A stretch of 38,223 nucleotides of DNA from SIG223 sp964442785 (GCA_964442785.1 CAYTZW010000009.1:1-38223); one strand, 5' to 3'; shown: positions 9,073-17,995, counted from the stretch's first letter. A program made the numbers and translations. Notes: generated by a model from the letters alone, not told the origin.

Positions 9073-9555
9073 ATGAAAGAAATAAGAGAAAGTAAATTTG
9101 GAAAAATAACTTATGAAGAAAGTTTTTGGAGTGGTAAAAAGACGATTACGATTGGAGATATTACTTTAACAAATATAAGTAAAACTGAATTTGAGTATGA
9201 ACAAAATGGAGAAAAAGTTAAAGTTGAATTAATTGGTAATTTTTTCAAAGGAATAAGTTTGAAAATAAACGAAGAAATTATTGAAATAACTTCTAAAACA
9301 AAATGGTATGAAGCAACTCTTGCTATTATTCCTTTTGTCTTTGTTGTCATTTGGGGCAGTATTCCTGCTTTATGTTCCTTCTTTCCTGTTGTCGGTGGTG
9401 CTATAGGAGGAGCTATAAGTGCTTTGGGTGGAATTTTAATTTTAAATTATATGAAGAAAACTCCAAATGTTTTATATAAAGTCTTAATAGGTATTGCAGG
9501 CTTTATTGCTACCGTTCTTGTTTGTTTCTTAATTGCTTTATTATTTATTGCATAG
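9073..9555 (+). CDS. Small membrane protein of unknown function
   Basis: I do not recognise this 160-residue protein. The first ~75 residues are polar and beta-rich. From about residue 76 there are three hydrophobic stretches: ATLAIIPFVFVVIWGSIPAL; a glycine-rich helix with GGAIGGAISALGGILIL; and LIGIAGFIATVLVCFLIALL at the C-terminus. This suggests a cytosolic domain followed by three membrane helices. AAAAAGGAGAAAAAT before ATG 9073 is a clear SD. It forms a single-gene unit with its own promoter and a terminator shared with addA. Its function cannot be deduced from context. Confidence 0.8.
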   Translation: MKEIRESKFGKITYEESFWSGKKTITIGDITLTNISKTEFEYEQNGEKVKVELIGNFFKGISLKINEEIIEITSKTKWYEATLAIIPFVFVVIWGSIPALCSFFPVVGGAIGGAISALGGILILNYMKKTPNVLYKVLIGIAGFIATVLVCFLIALLFIA

Positions 9556-9576
9556 ATTAATTAATGATGATAAAAA

Positions 9577-9620
9577 TAAAAACTAGATAAGTCTACTTAG
9601 TAGGTTACCTAGTTTTTTTT
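9577..9620. terminator. Bidirectional terminator between the membrane protein gene and addA
   Basis: AAAAACTAG (9578-9586) pairs with CTAGTTTTT (9609-9617), with an inner GTCTACT/AGTAGGT stem. T-runs follow on both strands, so it ends both converging units. Confidence 0.8.
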
Positions 9621-9622
9621 AA

Positions 9623-12600
9623 TTATTTAATCAAAAGATAGTCCTTATTTAACAAAGAATATAAATAAGTATATATAGGTTTATCATATAATTTTGAAAT
9701 ATATTCTTTATAAACATTTAGTTGTTTTTCATATCCTTTATTATCAATGTTTTTTGTTTTGTAGTCGATTATATCAATATGGTCATCATAGACAATTAGT
9801 AAATCTATAATACCCCTTGTTTTATTTTCTTCATCTATAAATTCAACTTCTTTATAAATATTTCCTTCTTTAATGTTTTTTAATAAAGGTGAATTAATAA
9901 AACTTATTAAAATATTTTTATAAAAATTATCATCGATAAAATCAAAGTTTGGATTTTGAAAGTCTAAGATTTCTAATAAATAATGGATTTTTGTTCCAAA
10001 TTCAAGGTTTTGATAGGAAGAAGAAATATCTAAATCTTTACTTGCTTTTTGGACATAATCTTGCTTAAAATCAATATTTAATTCTCTTAAATCATAATGC
10101 TCTCTTTGATTATTTTCTTGGAAAGTTAAACCTTCATAAGCAACTTCTAAATCGCTATATTCCTTATTAAATAAATCATAGTTAGCAAAATTAGATATTA
10201 AATCATAAAAACTCATAGAAGGATTTTTATAATCATTTCCTTTAATTACCACACAATCATTTAAGGATAAGAGTTTTCTTTCTTCAAAATCAGATGTCTT
10301 AAAGTGTATGGTAGTTTCATAATCAAATAAACTTATTTGTTCAATAAATGAATTTAAGTCAATTTGTTGGTCTTTATATTGATTTAATAAATATTTTAAA
10401 ATATCAATTTCAGGCAATAAAGCCTCTTTAAATTTATACTTTTTATATAATTCAAGGGATATTTGAAAATTATCATCTTGAGATGAAGAAGGTTCTATAA
10501 TATTAAGAAGAAGTCCAATATCTTTAATGGTAAAAAAGTTTTCAAGATTAATGTTTCCATTTTGATATTGAGTATTAATATCATTATAGAAATTTATATT
10601 TAATGAGTAACCTAAAGTTTTTATTAAATTCTCTAAAATTTGAATATCAATATTCTTCTTAATTGCATTTCTAAACATTATTCCTAACATTTTTGCTAAA
10701 TCAACCCCGTCCCAACGAGTTTTGATAAAATTATCATTCCAAGAAACATTTTCAAAATCCTCAATTTCAAAGAAATCCATAGAAAACTCACCAATTAGTT
10801 CTTCACCTTTTTTTATAAAATATTCAGTATCTATAACATTTTCTAACCAGTCATTATACAATTCTTCAATAGTGGTAATCGCATATTCTCTCATTACATC
10901 AAAAAATAAGGAGTCAATATCCATATTTATATCAAGCACATAATCACTATTTAGAAGTTTTGAAGAATAAGGATATTCCTCTAAAAATTGTTGGAAATCT
11001 TCTAGTTCCATTTCTTCTTCTCGTAATTTAATTATTAGTTCTTTAGCTTTTTCAATAAAGTTTCTTTCATCTTCAAGTTCTTCATATAATCTTTCTAATG
11101 AATAAGCTGTTTTTTCTTTTGAATTTATAAAACTATAAGGTAAAGAGAAATTGATTTTTTTAAGTAATAAAATAAAAGTTTCATAATTAATTGATTTTTT
11201 TATAAATAAGTTAAATATTTCTTCAAAAGTGTTGTAAGTAGCAAATAATTCTTTGGCTTTTTCTCTATTTATTAAATATTTTTCTTTTTGATAATTGGAA
11301 GTAGGTAAAACAAATATCATTTTTTCTTTAGTTCGAGTTAAGGCAACATAGAATAACCTTATTTTTTCAGAGGAATCCTCAAATCCTTCATATTCGGTGT
11401 TTCTTCTTTTAATAATATTTTCTTTTTCTTGAAAGGTTGGAAAATAAAGTCCATATTTACTAGAAACACCATATTTCATATTTAATTCTTCGCGGTTATA
11501 TTTTTTAGTTAATCCCGCAAAATAAATAATAGGAAACTCAAGTCCTTTAGATTTATGAATATTCATTAATTTAACACTATCTATATCATCATTAAGGCTC
11601 GGTAAAACAATTTTAAGATTATAATCATTGATATGTTTTAAATAAGTAATAAAGTCATCTATTGTATAATCTAGTTCACTCATTTGTTTAAAGACATCAA
11701 GGAAAGCATCTAAATAACTTTCATTCTTTTTGACATCTCCTAAGGATATTAAAGAGTTATATATGTTTAATTCAAATATAATCTTTAAAAATAAGTGATA
11801 AGTAGGTAAATCTTTATTAGCAAGAATGATGTTTTTAAAGTCTAAAATAATTTTATCATTTTTAAAATCTTTATTAGTGCAGATATCATATAGTTTTTGG
11901 TCATCATATTTATATATAAAAGACCTTGCTATTGAAAGGAAAGAATGGACAAACTCTTTACTTTCATAATCGTTATTAAGGATACATTTTACAAGTTTTA
12001 AAATATTGGTAAAAACTAAGACGACGATGTTATTTGAAATATTTTCATCATTTTCGACAAATAAAGGAATATGATGTTCATTAAATATTTGGACATAAGT
12101 ATCAAAAGATGAACCACGGTCTAAGAGAATACAAAAATCGGAAAAAGTACAATCTCTTAATTTTTTGGTATCTTTATCAAAAACTTGGTATTTGTTGTTT
12201 ATTTTATTAATAATATCCTTAGCAATTATTTCTATTTCGGTTTCTATTTTATCTTTTGCTTGGCCATCATAGAAAATAAAGGTAGCATTATTATTTTGAG
12301 AGGAATTACCTTTTTTTATATATGTTTTATTACCATATTCAATAATATGACTATTTTTGTAGTCCGCTCCTCCTAAATCTAAGAACATAATTTGTTTAAA
12401 GATATAATTAATATCATCTAATACTTCTTTTCTTGACCTAAAGTTTTTATTTAAGTCGATAGCAACGCCACCTTCTCCCTTACTATAGGCTTCATATTTA
12501 TTTTTAAAAATATCACATACGGCATTTCTAAATCGATAAATGGATTGTTTGATATCACCTACCATATAAACATTATTATTAGCGATTTGTTCAATAAATC

Positions 12601-13741
12601 TTTCTTGGATTAAGGAAGTATCTTGATATTCATCAATCATTATCATTTTTAAATGATTTTTAATTTCTTGTCTTATTTCTTCGTGATGTTCAAATAAGTC
12701 TAAAGCCATTTTAGCGATATCTTGAAATTCGTAAACATTATTATTCTTTTTATACTCTAATATTCTTTCTTCTAATTGCTTAGTAAAATCTATTAAAATA
12801 TTGATATATGGGAATAAACTAGTAAAGTATTCATAGAATTCTTTTTCGCTTTGAGGTAGGGTTTCTAATTTACCTTTTAAGTCATCAAAAATACTTTTAA
12901 ACTTATCAAAATTATCTTTATCTTCTTTAGTTGATAGTCCTGAAGGTTTTCTTGGTAAAATGGCATCTTTTAAGGAAATAACTAAATTATCATAATCATT
13001 GTTTGCAAATAAGAATTGACATATTTCATAAAGTTTATCCACTAATAAATCTTCGCCTTTTTTAGTAAGAGGAATATTAGGAAGTGTTTTTATAATTTTT
13101 AAAAGTTCTTCTCTTTTTTCTTTAATAGTTTCTATATAATAGTTAATATGGTCTTGAATTATTGTTTCATTATAAAAAGTATCAATAAAAGTGTCTAAAT
13201 AGTTATTAAAATCTATTTCTAATGAAGCTGCATTGTGAAGTTTAAGAACTAAATCTTGTAACAGGTCATCATTTTTAAAGCAAAACTTAGAAACCATTTC
13301 TACGAACAAACTATCTTTTTTGATGTAGTTTTCCTCGAAAATATCTTTAATGATATTTCTTTTTTTAACCGATATAATATTGGAATCAATAATAGAAACA
13401 TTTGGAGAAACATTTAAAATATTATGATATCTTTTAACGATAGAAAGTGCGTAAGCATCAAAAGTGGTAATATCAGAAGTGTCCACTAATAAAGCATCAT
13501 CAAGATTTTGCTCAATTAAGGTTTTTCTTATTCTCTCTTTCATTTCTCCTGCGGCAAGTCTAGTAAAAGTAAGAATTAAGAATTGGTCTAGATGATAACC
13601 TTCATTTTTAATAAAATGTAAAACTCTTTGATTAAGAACTTCAGTTTTTCCACTTCCTGCTCCTGCAGAAACGATAATATTACTGCCTTTTTGAGTTATT
13701 GCTTGTTGTTGTTCTTTAGTAAAATCTTCAAAGTTCATCAT
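9623..13741 (-). CDS. addA: ATP-dependent helicase/nuclease subunit A (AddA)
   Basis: AddA is the UvrD-like 3'-5' helicase and nuclease of the AddAB complex that resects double-strand breaks for RecA. All superfamily-1 motifs are visible: Walker A AGAGSGKT (about 26-33), MIDEYQDTS (about 367), GDIKQSIYRFR, KNFRSR, NIHKSKGLEFPII (about 727) and LFYVALTRTKEK (about 797). The C-terminal RecB-type nuclease keeps GIIDLL and IIDYKTKN (about 1312-1328), so it should be active. The length of 1372 is slightly above Bacillus AddA (about 1232). The start is a choice among GTG 13747, ATG 13741 and ATG 13738; the GAAAGGTG SD overlaps the GTG and favours one of the two ATGs. It overlaps the end of addB, so translation is probably coupled. 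Confidence 0.95.
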   Translation of the reverse strand: MMNFEDFTKEQQQAITQKGSNIIVSAGAGSGKTEVLNQRVLHFIKNEGYHLDQFLILTFTRLAAGEMKERIRKTLIEQNLDDALLVDTSDITTFDAYALSIVKRYHNILNVSPNVSIIDSNIISVKKRNIIKDIFEENYIKKDSLFVEMVSKFCFKNDDLLQDLVLKLHNAASLEIDFNNYLDTFIDTFYNETIIQDHINYYIETIKEKREELLKIIKTLPNIPLTKKGEDLLVDKLYEICQFLFANNDYDNLVISLKDAILPRKPSGLSTKEDKDNFDKFKSIFDDLKGKLETLPQSEKEFYEYFTSLFPYINILIDFTKQLEERILEYKKNNNVYEFQDIAKMALDLFEHHEEIRQEIKNHLKMIMIDEYQDTSLIQERFIEQIANNNVYMVGDIKQSIYRFRNAVCDIFKNKYEAYSKGEGGVAIDLNKNFRSRKEVLDDINYIFKQIMFLDLGGADYKNSHIIEYGNKTYIKKGNSSQNNNATFIFYDGQAKDKIETEIEIIAKDIINKINNKYQVFDKDTKKLRDCTFSDFCILLDRGSSFDTYVQIFNEHHIPLFVENDENISNNIVVLVFTNILKLVKCILNNDYESKEFVHSFLSIARSFIYKYDDQKLYDICTNKDFKNDKIILDFKNIILANKDLPTYHLFLKIIFELNIYNSLISLGDVKKNESYLDAFLDVFKQMSELDYTIDDFITYLKHINDYNLKIVLPSLNDDIDSVKLMNIHKSKGLEFPIIYFAGLTKKYNREELNMKYGVSSKYGLYFPTFQEKENIIKRRNTEYEGFEDSSEKIRLFYVALTRTKEKMIFVLPTSNYQKEKYLINREKAKELFATYNTFEEIFNLFIKKSINYETFILLLKKINFSLPYSFINSKEKTAYSLERLYEELEDERNFIEKAKELIIKLREEEMELEDFQQFLEEYPYSSKLLNSDYVLDINMDIDSLFFDVMREYAITTIEELYNDWLENVIDTEYFIKKGEELIGEFSMDFFEIEDFENVSWNDNFIKTRWDGVDLAKMLGIMFRNAIKKNIDIQILENLIKTLGYSLNINFYNDINTQYQNGNINLENFFTIKDIGLLLNIIEPSSSQDDNFQISLELYKKYKFKEALLPEIDILKYLLNQYKDQQIDLNSFIEQISLFDYETTIHFKTSDFEERKLLSLNDCVVIKGNDYKNPSMSFYDLISNFANYDLFNKEYSDLEVAYEGLTFQENNQREHYDLRELNIDFKQDYVQKASKDLDISSSYQNLEFGTKIHYLLEILDFQNPNFDFIDDNFYKNILISFINSPLLKNIKEGNIYKEVEFIDEENKTRGIIDLLIVYDDHIDIIDYKTKNIDNKGYEKQLNVYKEYISKLYDKPIYTYLYSLLNKDYLLIK

Positions 13742-16028
13742 CTTCACCTTTCTTTCTGCTTATTAATACAACATCACTAGTTTTCCTAAAACAAATATCA
13801 AAGCATTCACAATATTGACAAGGAAGATTAGATATTTGATGACTTTCTCCTTTTGGACTTATAGTGAAATCTTGATTTTTAATTGAAGTTATCGCCTCTT
13901 TTGTTTTAGTAAAAGCAGTTTCAATTAAATCATCAAATTCTTTTTTGCTTTTGCCACCGCTAATACTTTCATCTTTTTTGATTTTGTAACCTTTAATAAA
14001 TTGAGATAAGTTATTAACTTTTCTATTTTCATCAACTTTATATTCAATAGTAGTATCTAATCTTTTAAAAGAGGAAGCATCATCTACACCCATTCCTGCT
14101 AAAAGATAAAGCTGGTCTAAAGAAGTATCTTTTGTTTCTCTGGTATCTGCTAAAATGTTTTGTAAGAACATACCAGTAAGTTCAATATCAGGAAATTCAT
14201 CTTTAATTAAGGTTGCATATAAAGGTAATTGCATATTAAGTCCATATTTGACTTTCCATTCGGCAAAGGTATCTTTTTTTGTTTTATAATCAACAATAAT
14301 GGCTTTCTTATTTTCTTCATCTATCATTATTTTATCGGCTTTTCCTACTATTGTTACTTCATCTAATTGGTAATTAAATTCATATTCTCCTTTAATTAAA
14401 GAGTATTTGGTAGTATTGTGAAAATGATTTATTTTATTTAAAACATCTTTTATTTGAGGTAATAATAAATTGACAAAAAATAATTCTTTATTAGTAGTGA
14501 AAGTTTCCTCTATTAAAGGTTTATAGTCATTAAGGTTAATAGTTTTAGTGAGGGAATCTTCTAAAATAGTATGAAATAAAGTTCCTAATTTTAATTCAAA
14601 CTTTTCTTCAAAAATATTTGCTTTAAGAATTCTTTTTACAAAGTACATAAAGGCACAATTATAGTATTCATTTAATTGAGAATAAGACAAGATTAGTTTA
14701 TCTTTTTTGTTAGTATTTACACCTTTAAACAAATGTGAAAATGATTTATATTCTAGCGTATCTTTAAATTCATCAATATATTTATTTACCTTGTGATATT
14801 TATAAAAAATATCTTTATAAGTAGCAGTTTCTAACATTGCATAATTTAAGGAATATCTTTTATTGTCCAAAATTCCTTTTTCTATTTCTAGTTTTAATTC
14901 ATTAACAAGTAAAGAAGGAAGACATTTAATTTTTCCTAGTTTTTCATTAAGCGTAATAAAAACATTTTTATGTTTAGTAATAAAAGAAGATAGAAGTTCT
15001 TTATTTATTAGATTTAGAGTAGAAGAAGTATTTTTATTTACTATGGTTTTTTCTTCATCTGTTAAAAAGTCAATGTCCTTACAAATAGAAGGATAATTAT
15101 TCAAAGAAAATCCAAATATAAAAATATAATCATCATCTCCTAAAAGAGATAAACTATCGCATATTTTTATAGATTGTTTATATGAAACATTCTTTAAAGT
15201 CGTATTTTTAGCAACATAATTAAGAATAGGTAATAATTCTTCTTTGTCTATTTTAAGAGAAGAAAGTTTAATTAGTATAGAGGCTAATTTTGGTAAAACA
15301 AGTAAAGTATCAGAAGGTGTTTCATTTGATAAATGTTGATAGGCTTTTTGGTATCCTTCTTCCAGTAAAAAAGTCGTAAATTTTTTATATAAAGGAGAAT
15401 CATATAATTTAATGCTTTCAAGACATTCGATTGGTAAAGCATAAAAATTAGATAGTTTTTTAATTATAAGTTCATATTCACTAGGAAGTTTATAAAAATA
15501 AATATTATTTAAAGAAATACCATTTTCTAATAATGACGCAACTTGATTAAAGTTATAAAGAACTTCCTCATCAATGCTTTTGAAAGTAATTAGTTGATGA
15601 TGATAACTTTGATTATTTTCTTCTAAATATTCGTATTTTAAATTCAATTTATCAAGTGCAGATTTAATCTCGATATCATTATAAGAATAGCCAAGAATTT
15701 TAACCTTATAATTAACAAAAGAAAGAGCAAAATAATTATTAAAAATCAGTAAATTATTATCTTTTAAGTCTTGATAAATTTTGCTTAATGTTTCTAGCTT
15801 TTTTGTTGAAGAAATGGTGGTTAAATTGTCCAAGATTTCTTTAGCATTATCAAAATTATATCCATATTTTTTGTGAATATAATAAATAGCACGATAGTCA
15901 TAATCAAAATAAGTATTTTTGAGTAAATCGTTTTTAGTTATAAATTTTAAATGTAATAAACCTTTATTGTCTTTTAGTATTTTCTCTTTAACACTATTAG
16001 GACAAATAATGTATGAATAATCTTCCAT
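13728..16028 (-). CDS. addB: ATP-dependent nuclease subunit B (AddB), short form
   Basis: AddB is the partner of AddA, supplying the second nuclease and, in Bacillus, Chi recognition. The C-terminal half has the RecB-type nuclease core AIIVDYKTKKDTFAEW (about 590-605) followed by LNMQLPLYA. Four cysteines in the AddB iron-sulfur pattern are present: one in YYNCAFMYF (about 455) and three in CQYCECFDIC close to the C-terminus. The protein has 766 residues against about 1166 in Bacillus, and no Walker A motif is visible in the N-terminal part, so the helicase-like half is shortened and unlikely to bind ATP. GGAGAGTG lies 6 nt before ATG 16028. It is transcribed between trmR and addA. Confidence 0.93.
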   Translation of the reverse strand: MEDYSYIICPNSVKEKILKDNKGLLHLKFITKNDLLKNTYFDYDYRAIYYIHKKYGYNFDNAKEILDNLTTISSTKKLETLSKIYQDLKDNNLLIFNNYFALSFVNYKVKILGYSYNDIEIKSALDKLNLKYEYLEENNQSYHHQLITFKSIDEEVLYNFNQVASLLENGISLNNIYFYKLPSEYELIIKKLSNFYALPIECLESIKLYDSPLYKKFTTFLLEEGYQKAYQHLSNETPSDTLLVLPKLASILIKLSSLKIDKEELLPILNYVAKNTTLKNVSYKQSIKICDSLSLLGDDDYIFIFGFSLNNYPSICKDIDFLTDEEKTIVNKNTSSTLNLINKELLSSFITKHKNVFITLNEKLGKIKCLPSLLVNELKLEIEKGILDNKRYSLNYAMLETATYKDIFYKYHKVNKYIDEFKDTLEYKSFSHLFKGVNTNKKDKLILSYSQLNEYYNCAFMYFVKRILKANIFEEKFELKLGTLFHTILEDSLTKTINLNDYKPLIEETFTTNKELFFVNLLLPQIKDVLNKINHFHNTTKYSLIKGEYEFNYQLDEVTIVGKADKIMIDEENKKAIIVDYKTKKDTFAEWKVKYGLNMQLPLYATLIKDEFPDIELTGMFLQNILADTRETKDTSLDQLYLLAGMGVDDASSFKRLDTTIEYKVDENRKVNNLSQFIKGYKIKKDESISGGKSKKEFDDLIETAFTKTKEAITSIKNQDFTISPKGESHQISNLPCQYCECFDICFRKTSDVVLISRKKGEDDEL

Positions 16029-16080
16029 TTAATCACTCTCCTTATTAATAAAACCTTATGTATATAATACGTACTTATTT

Positions 16081-16671
16081 TTAATCTTTTTGATAATTTT
16101 CACGAAGTTTAATAACCATAATTCCATCTCCAATATCTTCTAGTAAAGTAGCTTCATATTTAGGAGAAGAAAAGACATATTCTTTAAAATCATCATTAAC
16201 TTTTTTGTATAAATCTTGTTTTTCTTTCTTTGCTAATTTGTTAAAATCATCTAAATTCATATTATCTACAATAATAATCCCTTTATCATTAAGATTAAGA
16301 GAAAATTTATCTAAAAATAAAGCATTTTTTTTCTTAGCAGCATCAATGAAAATAAGGTCAAATTTTTCTTTGTTTTGATAATTTAAGGCATCATCAATAA
16401 TGAAATCAATTTTATCTTCTAGTCCAAAATTTTTGAAATTTTCTTGGGCTATTTTAGCTCTTTTTTCGTTATGCTCAATAGTAACAATTCTTAAATCATC
16501 AAAAGTGGAAGCCAATATTAAAGAGGTATATCCAATAGCAGTACCTATTTCTAAGAAAGATTTAAAATCATTTTCTTTAATGATATTAATTAAAAATTCA
16601 ACTGTTTTACCTCTAGCGATTGGAACATAATTTTCTTTGGCATATTCTTCTATTTCTTTTATATTTTTCAT
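16081..16671 (-). CDS. SAM-dependent O-methyltransferase, TrmR/YrrM-like
   Basis: This class I methyltransferase of the O-methyltransferase family 3 resembles Bacillus TrmR (YrrM), which methylates 5-hydroxyuridine at the tRNA wobble position. The 196 residues show the SAM-binding motif EIGTAIGYTS (about 40-49), VTIEHNEKRAKIA for ribose binding, then IFIDAAKKKN (about 110-119), whose D and K match metal and catalytic residues of the family, and GIIIVDNM. The start at 16671 is preceded by GTGGTG at 7-nt spacing; an upstream ATG at 16722 lies beyond the promoter. Assignment to TrmR rather than another substrate is inference. There is no terminator before addB, 52 nt downstream, so it probably leads the addBA operon. 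Confidence 0.8.
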   Translation of the reverse strand: MKNIKEIEEYAKENYVPIARGKTVEFLINIIKENDFKSFLEIGTAIGYTSLILASTFDDLRIVTIEHNEKRAKIAQENFKNFGLEDKIDFIIDDALNYQNKEKFDLIFIDAAKKKNALFLDKFSLNLNDKGIIIVDNMNLDDFNKLAKKEKQDLYKKVNDDFKEYVFSSPKYEATLLEDIGDGIMVIKLRENYQKD

Positions 16672-16689
16672 AAAAATCACCACGTAGAT

Positions 16690-16695
16690 ATTATA
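16690..16695 (-). promoter_or_regulatory. -10 box for the trmR-addB-addA operon
   Basis: TATAAT on the minus strand (GTTTATAATAT) lies 18 nt before the start at 16671. The -35 is weak. It diverges from the tRNA promoter at 16742-16770. Confidence 0.5.
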
Positions 16696-16741
16696 AACTA
16701 TTTCAAAAAAAGGATAAAGCAATAGTTCTAATAAAGTCTAT

Positions 16742-16770
16742 TTGCAAATAATCACTTTAAGTGTTATAAT
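16742..16770 (+). promoter_or_regulatory. Promoter of tRNA-Arg(CCU)
   Basis: TTGCAA (16742-16747), a 17-nt spacer and TATAAT (16765-16770), with an upstream GTGT, form a near-consensus vegetative promoter about 20 nt before the tRNA. Confidence 0.8.
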
Positions 16771-16790
16771 TTGCACAGATTTGTATCAAT

Positions 16791-16869
16791 GTCTCAGTAG
16801 CTCAGCAGGATAGAGCACCACCCTCCTAAGGTGGGCTTGCCGGAGGTTCGAATCCTCTCTGGGACACCA
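16791..16869 (+). tRNA. tRNA-Arg (anticodon CCT)
   Basis: The 79-nt sequence folds into a full cloverleaf. The acceptor stem is GTCTCAG/CTGGGAC, the discriminator is A and CCA is encoded. The D arm is GCTC/GAGC. The anticodon stem CCACC/GGTGG is perfect and its loop CTCCTAA gives anticodon CCT, reading AGG. The T arm is GGAGG/CCTCT with loop TTCGAAT. The variable loop is 7 nt by this folding, longer than the usual 4-5. It is a single-gene unit. Confidence 0.95.
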
Positions 16870-16876
16870 ATAGCTA

Positions 16877-16934
16877 AAAAAAGATGCTATTTTGAAATGG
16901 ATAATTTAGTACTCATTTCATTTAGCATCTTTTA
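16877..16934 (+). terminator. Terminator after tRNA-Arg(CCU)
   Basis: AAAAGATGCTA (16879-16889) pairs perfectly with TAGCATCTTTT (16923-16933). An inner stem GAAATG/CATTTC lies within. The T-run forms the end of the 3' arm. Confidence 0.75.
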
Positions 16935-17000
16935 TATTATTCTTACATGAAACAATTTAAAAATTATTTTAAAAAATTTTTTTTCACTAATTATAGAGTT

Positions 17001-17020
17001 CTTTTTTATATATAAAAAAG
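17001..17020. repeat. Perfect 20-bp AT palindrome upstream of spo0A
   Basis: CTTTTTTATA is followed directly by its reverse complement TATAAAAAAG. It lies 40 nt upstream of the candidate 0A box. It may be an operator, a bend or simply AT-rich sequence. Confidence 0.4.
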
Positions 17021-17060
17021 GAAATTTTCAATAATCAAAACAATTAAAAAATTTTAATAA

Positions 17061-17067
17061 TTCGACA
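17061..17067 (-). promoter_or_regulatory. Candidate Spo0A-binding site (0A box) upstream of spo0A
   Basis: TTCGACA on this strand is TGTCGAA on the other, an exact match to the known 0A-box core. It lies 33-40 nt upstream of the spo0A -10, about -50 relative to the likely transcription start, where activators commonly bind. Two other exact copies (12053 and 17424) lie inside genes, so chance is not excluded. Confidence 0.55.
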
Positions 17068-17097
17068 AATTTTTACATATAATAACATCTATATCTG

Positions 17098-17106
17098 TGT
17101 TATAAT
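17098..17106 (+). promoter_or_regulatory. Extended -10 promoter of spo0A
   Basis: TGT-TATAAT (17098-17106) is a strong extended -10; no good -35 at 17 nt and no clear sigma-H element were seen. Confidence 0.6.
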
Positions 17107-17145
17107 CGATTTTATGTTCGATAGATAGAAAGGATAATTACACGA

Positions 17146-17931
17146 ATGGAAGAAAAAATAAAAGTTTTTGTTGCGGAAGAAAGCAATCAATTAAAAGAAA
17201 AGTTAGTGAATTTAATTAATAAGGACACAAGATTTGAATTAGTTGGTTCTGCTTCTACTGGTATTGAATGTGTGGAAGGTATTGAGAAATGTTCAAAGAT
17301 TGATGTTTTGTATATAGATTTATTATTACCACATATTGACGGTCTTACAATTATAGAAAGGCATATAAATAAATCGAAAGTTAAAAAGATTATTGCAACT
17401 TCTTGGTTAACTAATGATTATATTGTCGAAAGAATTAACAATGATAAAGTAGATATGTTTTTAAATAAACCTTTTTCAGATGATTCTATTTTAAAGAATT
17501 TGTATTCTTTAGGTTCTAGTACTTTAGAATGTTGTTGTTCCTCTCATTTTGATGAGAAAATTATTGAAAAAGATATTACAGATTTATTACACGAAGTAGG
17601 AATTCCTGCTCATATTAGAGGTTATAGTTATATTAGAAGTTCAATTATGTATACCATTAAAAATCAAGATTTAATGGGACAAGTAACTAAAGTGTTATAT
17701 CCTTATATTGCTAAAGAATATAATAGTACTTCAACACGGGTTGAACGAGCGATAAGGCACGCGATTGAAATTGCTTGGAACCGAGGTAACATAGACGCTA
17801 TTGATGATATTTTCAAATATACCATTAATGCAAGTAAATCAAAACCAACTAATTCTGAATTTATAGCAATGATAGCAGATAAATTAAGATTAAAATATCA
17901 ATACAAGGAATATGAAGAAGTATTAAATTGA
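17146..17931 (+). CDS. spo0A: Sporulation master regulator Spo0A
   Basis: Spo0A is the phosphorelay response regulator that commits cells to sporulation. The 261 residues have a receiver domain (1-120) with phospho-acceptor Asp58 in VLYIDLLLPHIDG, switch Thr85 and Lys108 in NKPF. The acidic pocket is Glu11-Glu12 where Bacillus has two aspartates. The C-terminal effector domain (about 140-261) is unmistakable, with LHEVGIPAHIRGYSYIR and TSTRVERAIRHAIEIAWNRG (about 194-213), including the DNA-recognition helix. The SD AGAAAGGATAA is rather far (about 12 nt) from ATG 17146. It is a single gene with its own promoter, candidate 0A box and terminator; the spoIVB neighbour of Bacillus is not present. 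Confidence 0.95.
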   Translation: MEEKIKVFVAEESNQLKEKLVNLINKDTRFELVGSASTGIECVEGIEKCSKIDVLYIDLLLPHIDGLTIIERHINKSKVKKIIATSWLTNDYIVERINNDKVDMFLNKPFSDDSILKNLYSLGSSTLECCCSSHFDEKIIEKDITDLLHEVGIPAHIRGYSYIRSSIMYTIKNQDLMGQVTKVLYPYIAKEYNSTSTRVERAIRHAIEIAWNRGNIDAIDDIFKYTINASKSKPTNSEFIAMIADKLRLKYQYKEYEEVLN

Positions 17932-17952
17932 CACCTATGGTGTCTTTTTTTT
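17930..17952 (+). terminator. Terminator of spo0A, overlapping its TGA
   Basis: GACACC (17930-17935) pairs with GGTGTC (17939-17944) around TAT, followed by eight T. The first two bases are part of the TGA stop, which also shows that TGA is a true stop codon here. Confidence 0.9.
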
Positions 17953-17995
17953 AAAAAAGAAAAAATTATTGATGATATAAAGGCTATTTTTGTTA

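Noticed and set aside
16877..17020. Possible small RNA after tRNA-Arg(CCU)
   Set aside because: The hairpin is explained as the tRNA terminator and no separate promoter is evident.
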